The translations under genes were made by a program, and so were the position numbers. Positions 6,328-8,888 of a stretch of 8,888 nucleotides of DNA are shown piece after piece (the first letter of the stretch is position 1; every line of letters begins with the position of its first letter). This stretch comes from Longimicrobiales bacterium (GTDB lineage Bacteria > Gemmatimonadota > Gemmatimonadetes > Longimicrobiales > Gaopeijiaceae). The DNA is taken from NCBI GenBank assembly GCA_028280205.1, contig JANQME010000051.1:1-8888 (forward strand). The letters run 5' to 3'. Under the pieces are notes generated by a model, which saw nothing but the letters and a program-made list of their open reading frames with translations, made no database searches and was not told the DNA's origin.

Positions 6328-7836
6328 TCAGACCCGCTTGCGCATCCGGGCCGGCAGGATCCCGAGCTGGTCGCGGTACTTCGCCACCGTTCGCCGGGCG
6401 ATCTTGACCCCCTGCCCCTTGAGCGCGTCCACGATCGCCTGGTCGGTGAGAGGCTTCTTGGAGTCCTCGTTCGCGACGAGCTGCCGGATCATGTCGCGCA
6501 CGCCCCGCGCCGAGATGTCCTCGCCGGACGCGGTGGAGAGCCCGCTGGAGAAGAAGTACTTGAGAGAGAAGACGCCCCGCGGCGTCTGGACGTACTTCTT
6601 GTTCGTCACCCGGGAGACCGTCGACTCGTGCATCTCGATGTGGTCCGCCACCTCGCGGAGCGTGAGGGGCTTCAGGTACTGCACACCGCGCTCGAAGAAG
6701 TCTCGCTGCCGATCCACGATGTAGCTCATCACCTTCAGCATCGTCTGACGGCGCTGCTCGATCGCCTGGATCATCCAGTTCGCCGAGTTCAGCTTGTTCG
6801 CGATGAACTCCTTGTTCTCTCCGGTGAAGGCGCGCTTGTCCTTCGCCACCTCGCGGTACGACTGCGAGATGCGGAGGCGCGGCAGACTGGTGTCGTTCGC
6901 AAAGACCATGTACTCGCCGTCGATCTTCTCGACGATGAGGTCCGGAATCACGTACTGCTCGGGGTCGACCGAATACTTCAGACCCGGCTTCGGGTCGAGG
7001 TGGCTCAGGCAGTCGGCGGCGTCCTGCACGTCCTTCGGCGTGATGTCGAGCGCCTTCGCGATGTCGGTGAGGTGCCGATTGACGAGGTCTTCGAAGTGCT
7101 CGTCGACGATGCGGTAGACGAGCGTGTCTTCCTGATCCTTGTGCCGGAGCTGGATGAGGATCGATTCGCGCACGTTGCGCGCCGCGACGCCCGGCGGGTC
7201 GAAGTTCTGGATCACCTTCAGCATCCGCTCCGCCTCGACCGTCTCGTACGGGCGGAACTGCAGCTCGATCTCGGCCAACTCGGCGTGCCGCTCCTCCTCG
7301 CTCTCGAGTGTCATCGCCTGCTCGGTGACGACCGGCCGCACGTCGTCGAGCCAGTCGTTCACCCCGGCGACGGCCTCCTCGAGCGTGCAGGAGAGCATGC
7401 CGTCGTCGTCGATGTCGCCGATGAGCTCCTCGCCCAGCCGGAGATCGCGCTCCGAGATGGAGAGCATGCGGAGCTGGTCGTTGAGATGGTCGTGCAGATC
7501 CTGCGCCTCGACCGGCGTCGGCTCGTAGTACTCCCGACTCTCGAACTGCTGGCGACGACCCCCGACCTCGAAGCCGTCCAAGAGGATCTCCTCCCAGTCG
7601 ACGTCGTCGTCGCTCATCGGGTCGTCGGCCGTGTCCTCCTTGAGCTCGACCTCCTTCTCGTCGAGCGCCTCGTCCATCTCCAGGAGGGGGTTCTCGGCGA
7701 GCTGCTCCTTCAGATGCTGCTCCAGATCCTGCAGGGGCATGTAGAGCAACTCCATCGCCTGGTACAGGCGCGGGTTGATCCGCATCTCCTGCTTGAGCTG
7801 CGCGCTCTGGTAGAGCTTCGCGTTGAACTGACTCAT
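6328..7836 (-). CDS. rpoN: RNA polymerase sigma-54 factor
   Basis: A 502-residue sigma-54, which directs RNA polymerase to -24/-12 promoters and needs AAA+ enhancer-binding activators. Region I (about 8-53) reads QLKQEMRINPRLYQAMELLY and ends ENPLLE. Region II (54-95) is very acidic. The core-binding part includes IDDDGML (142-148) and FDPPGVAARNVRESILIQL (212-230). A helix-turn-helix lies at about 391-411 (LTLREVADHIEMHESTVSRV), then VQTPRGVFSLKYFFSSG (416-432), then the RpoN box ARRTVAKYRD (480-489) that reads the -24 element. It is slightly longer than the E. coli protein (477), mainly from the acidic region. The ATG at 7836 has GAGG at 7844-7841 and gives the normal N-terminus; upstream in-frame codons are a shadow of lptB. 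It follows lptB by 55 bases, the common lptB-rpoN order. Its stop lies two bases before the GT2 gene rather than beside hpf/ptsN. Confidence 0.97.
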   Translation of the reverse strand: MSQFNAKLYQSAQLKQEMRINPRLYQAMELLYMPLQDLEQHLKEQLAENPLLEMDEALDEKEVELKEDTADDPMSDDDVDWEEILLDGFEVGGRRQQFESREYYEPTPVEAQDLHDHLNDQLRMLSISERDLRLGEELIGDIDDDGMLSCTLEEAVAGVNDWLDDVRPVVTEQAMTLESEEERHAELAEIELQFRPYETVEAERMLKVIQNFDPPGVAARNVRESILIQLRHKDQEDTLVYRIVDEHFEDLVNRHLTDIAKALDITPKDVQDAADCLSHLDPKPGLKYSVDPEQYVIPDLIVEKIDGEYMVFANDTSLPRLRISQSYREVAKDKRAFTGENKEFIANKLNSANWMIQAIEQRRQTMLKVMSYIVDRQRDFFERGVQYLKPLTLREVADHIEMHESTVSRVTNKKYVQTPRGVFSLKYFFSSGLSTASGEDISARGVRDMIRQLVANEDSKKPLTDQAIVDALKGQGVKIARRTVAKYRDQLGILPARMRKRV

Positions 7837-7891
7837 GCTTCCTCGGTTGCGGCGCGTACGCGCACCGCTCGGGCGTTCCCCTCCTTCCCCC
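7837..7891 (-). other. lptB-rpoN intergenic gap
   Basis: The 55-base spacer is the longest non-coding stretch between genes here. On the minus strand a GGAAGGAGGGG run follows the lptB stop directly but is too far from the rpoN ATG to serve as its ribosome site; the nearer GAGG at 7844-7841 does that. I see no hairpin with a T-run and no clear -35/-10 or -24/-12 promoter, so read-through from lptB is the simplest reading. Confidence 0.5.
7852..7863. repeat. 12-base perfect palindrome in the lptB-rpoN gap
   Basis: GCGCGTACGCGC is its own reverse complement and sits 16 bases upstream of the rpoN start, just before its ribosome site. In GC-rich DNA such words can arise by chance. The position between two genes leaves room for an operator or a small RNA hairpin, but nothing else in the sequence supports either. 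Confidence 0.4.
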
Positions 7892-8767
7892 TCAAGCGCC
7901 CGGGCGCGGGTACCTCTGGCGCATTCGTGCAGTGAGCGCCGGGCCGAGGTAGATCTCGGCGACCTCGTCGTTCCAGACGAGGTCCGGCACCGACCCTCCG
8001 ACCCGGATCCGGCCCTCATACATGATGTAGGCACGGTCCACGATATCCAACGTTTGCTCGACGTTGTGATCGGAGATCACGACCCCGATGTTCCGGTCCT
8101 TCAGGCCGCGTACGATCTCCTGGATGTCGTGCACGGCGATCGGGTCGATTCCCGCGAACGGCTCGTCCAGGAGCATGAATTTCGGCCGCTGGACGAGGGC
8201 GCGCGTGATCTCGAGCCGCCGCCGCTCCCCGCCCGACAGCGAGTAGGCCTTGTTCTTCCGCAACCCCGCGAGCCCCAGCTCGCCGAGGAGCTCCTCGAGG
8301 CGCTGCTTCTCCTCCTCGCCGGGAAGTCCGAGCGTCTCCAGGATCGCGAGCACGTTGTCCTCGACCGAGAGCTTCCGGAAGACCGAAGGCTCCTGCGCGA
8401 GGTATCCCATCCCCAGGCGAGCCCGCTGATACATCGGGGTCCGGGTGAGATCGCGGTCGTCGAGGTGCACCGTGCCCGCGTCGGGTGGAATGAGGCCGAC
8501 CATCATGTAGAAGGTGGTCGTCTTCCCCGCCCCGTTCGGCCCGAGGAGCCCGACGATCTCGCCCTGCGAGACCTCGATGTCGACCCGGTCGACCACCTTC
8601 CGCTTGCGGTAGGCCTTGGTGAGTCCTTCGGCCCACACCCGGCTGCCGCCCGGGATCTCCGCAGTCGCCGTCGCCGTTCCGGTGTCGGCGAAGGGGACGG
8701 CGTCCGCGTCGGGCGCGGCCTCGGTCGGCTCGTCGTCTGCCGGGTTCTCGTTCAGGGGCGTATCCAA
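7892..8767 (-). CDS. lptB: LPS export ABC transporter ATP-binding protein
   Basis: The cytoplasmic ATPase that, with LptF/LptG, powers extraction of lipopolysaccharide from the inner membrane into the Lpt bridge. With the TTG start the protein has 291 residues: Walker A GPNGAGKTT (76-84), the LptB-typical TTTFYMMVGL (83-92), GYLAQEPSVFRKLSV (121-135) with Q-loop Q125, signature LSGGE (177-181), Walker B FMLLDEPFAGIDP (197-209) and switch His in SDHN (232-235). LptB is usually about 240 residues. Here the fold is preceded by an acidic, Ala/Thr/Pro-rich leader of about 43 residues. TTG 8767 has GGAG about eight bases upstream. A GTG at 8638 would give a standard 248-residue LptB but has only a poor ribosome site. 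The stop is followed by a 55-base gap and rpoN. Function is secure; the start is uncertain. Confidence 0.95.
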   Translation of the reverse strand: MDTPLNENPADDEPTEAAPDADAVPFADTGTATATAEIPGGSRVWAEGLTKAYRKRKVVDRVDIEVSQGEIVGLLGPNGAGKTTTFYMMVGLIPPDAGTVHLDDRDLTRTPMYQRARLGMGYLAQEPSVFRKLSVEDNVLAILETLGLPGEEEKQRLEELLGELGLAGLRKNKAYSLSGGERRRLEITRALVQRPKFMLLDEPFAGIDPIAVHDIQEIVRGLKDRNIGVVISDHNVEQTLDIVDRAYIMYEGRIRVGGSVPDLVWNDEVAEIYLGPALTARMRQRYPRPGA

Positions 8768-8888
8768 GGGGTCGTCTCCATTCGGGGATCGCGTCGATCC
8801 CGCGGGGGGCTTCGGGGAGCGGATGCCGCGCCGGGGCGCGAGCCCCTCCCGGCTTCGAGGGTGTCGGGGGTCGTCCGGGCCGGGTCCG
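8768..8888 (-). other. Upstream flank of lptB, unidentified; possible tail of an upstream gene
   Basis: The last 121 bases hold no gene I can name. One minus-strand frame with high third-position GC runs from the edge to a TGA at 8754-8752, just inside lptB. It would give a 44-residue Pro/Arg-rich tail starting DPARTTPDTLEAGRG. In other genomes lptA often precedes lptB, so an LptA C-terminus is possible, but nothing recognisable supports it. The frame in phase with lptB is also open to the edge but contains no start codon. No promoter or terminator is apparent. Confidence 0.25.
8775..8778 (-). promoter_or_regulatory. Shine-Dalgarno site supporting the TTG start of lptB
   Basis: On the minus strand these bases read GGAG, about eight bases before the TTG at 8767. 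This good spacing is the main reason to keep the long form of LptB with its acidic leader. A nearby ATG at 8781 is in a different frame and meets a stop after nine codons. Confidence 0.4.

Noticed and set aside
7837..7891. Sigma-54 (-24/-12) autoregulatory promoter before rpoN
   Set aside because: I could not find a TGGCAC-type element correctly spaced from a TTGC-type element in the gap.
6310..7935. 541-codon open frame on the plus strand opposite rpoN
   Set aside because: The Leu/Val/Asp/Arg-rich pattern is typical of an antisense shadow; rpoN on the other strand is unmistakable.
8833..8846. Small hairpin GGGGC-GCGA-GCCCC upstream of lptB as a possible terminator
   Set aside because: The stem is only five pairs and no T-run follows on either strand; such hairpins are common in DNA this rich in G and C.
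1..8888. CRISPR array, tRNA, insertion sequence or phage genes
   Set aside because: No regularly spaced repeats, cloverleaf-like segments, transposase motifs or terminal inverted repeats were seen; the window is filled by ordinary envelope and regulatory genes.

Overview
This is a gene-dense, strongly GC-rich window in which every supportable gene lies on the minus strand, so transcription runs from high to low coordinates. LptB (export of lipopolysaccharide to an outer membrane) points to a Gram-negative, two-membrane bacterium. The RpoN region I wording, the base composition and the frequent GTG/TTG starts remind me of Gemmatimonadota. That placement is recall and inference, not proof.

Reading in the direction of transcription: 8888-8768 is a short GC-rich stretch with no identifiable gene, possibly the tail of an upstream gene. 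8767-7892 is lptB, the LPS-transport ATPase. After a 55-base gap comes rpoN (7836-6328), sigma-54. Then five genes run with no real gap: a polyprenyl-phosphate-type GT2 glycosyltransferase (6325 to about 5241), wecB UDP-GlcNAc 2-epimerase (5244-4090), a GT4 glycosyltransferase (4093-2975), a large YfhO-type multi-pass membrane protein (2972-246), and the N-terminal part of a flippase-like (UPF0104/MprF-type) membrane protein that leaves the window at base 1. Junctions are either 4-base overlaps or 2-base gaps, as expected of one translationally coupled operon. No stretch over 300 bases lacks a gene.

Working model (inference): WecB supplies UDP-ManNAc, the GT4 enzyme builds a cytoplasmic glycan or glycolipid, and the GT2 enzyme charges a polyprenyl phosphate with a sugar. 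A flippase-like protein may move that lipid across the membrane, and the YfhO-type protein may transfer the sugar outside. The last three steps resemble the CsbB/GtcA/YfhO and GtrA/B/C three-component systems. Here such a set sits behind lptB-rpoN, where proteobacteria usually carry hpf and ptsN.

The main anomaly is that the GT2 reading frame has no stop before wecB and runs 473 bases into it. A one-base shift in a G-run-rich stretch would restore a stop that overlaps the wecB start in the same GTGA arrangement seen at the next junction. I found no RNA genes, CRISPR arrays, insertion sequences or convincing terminators.
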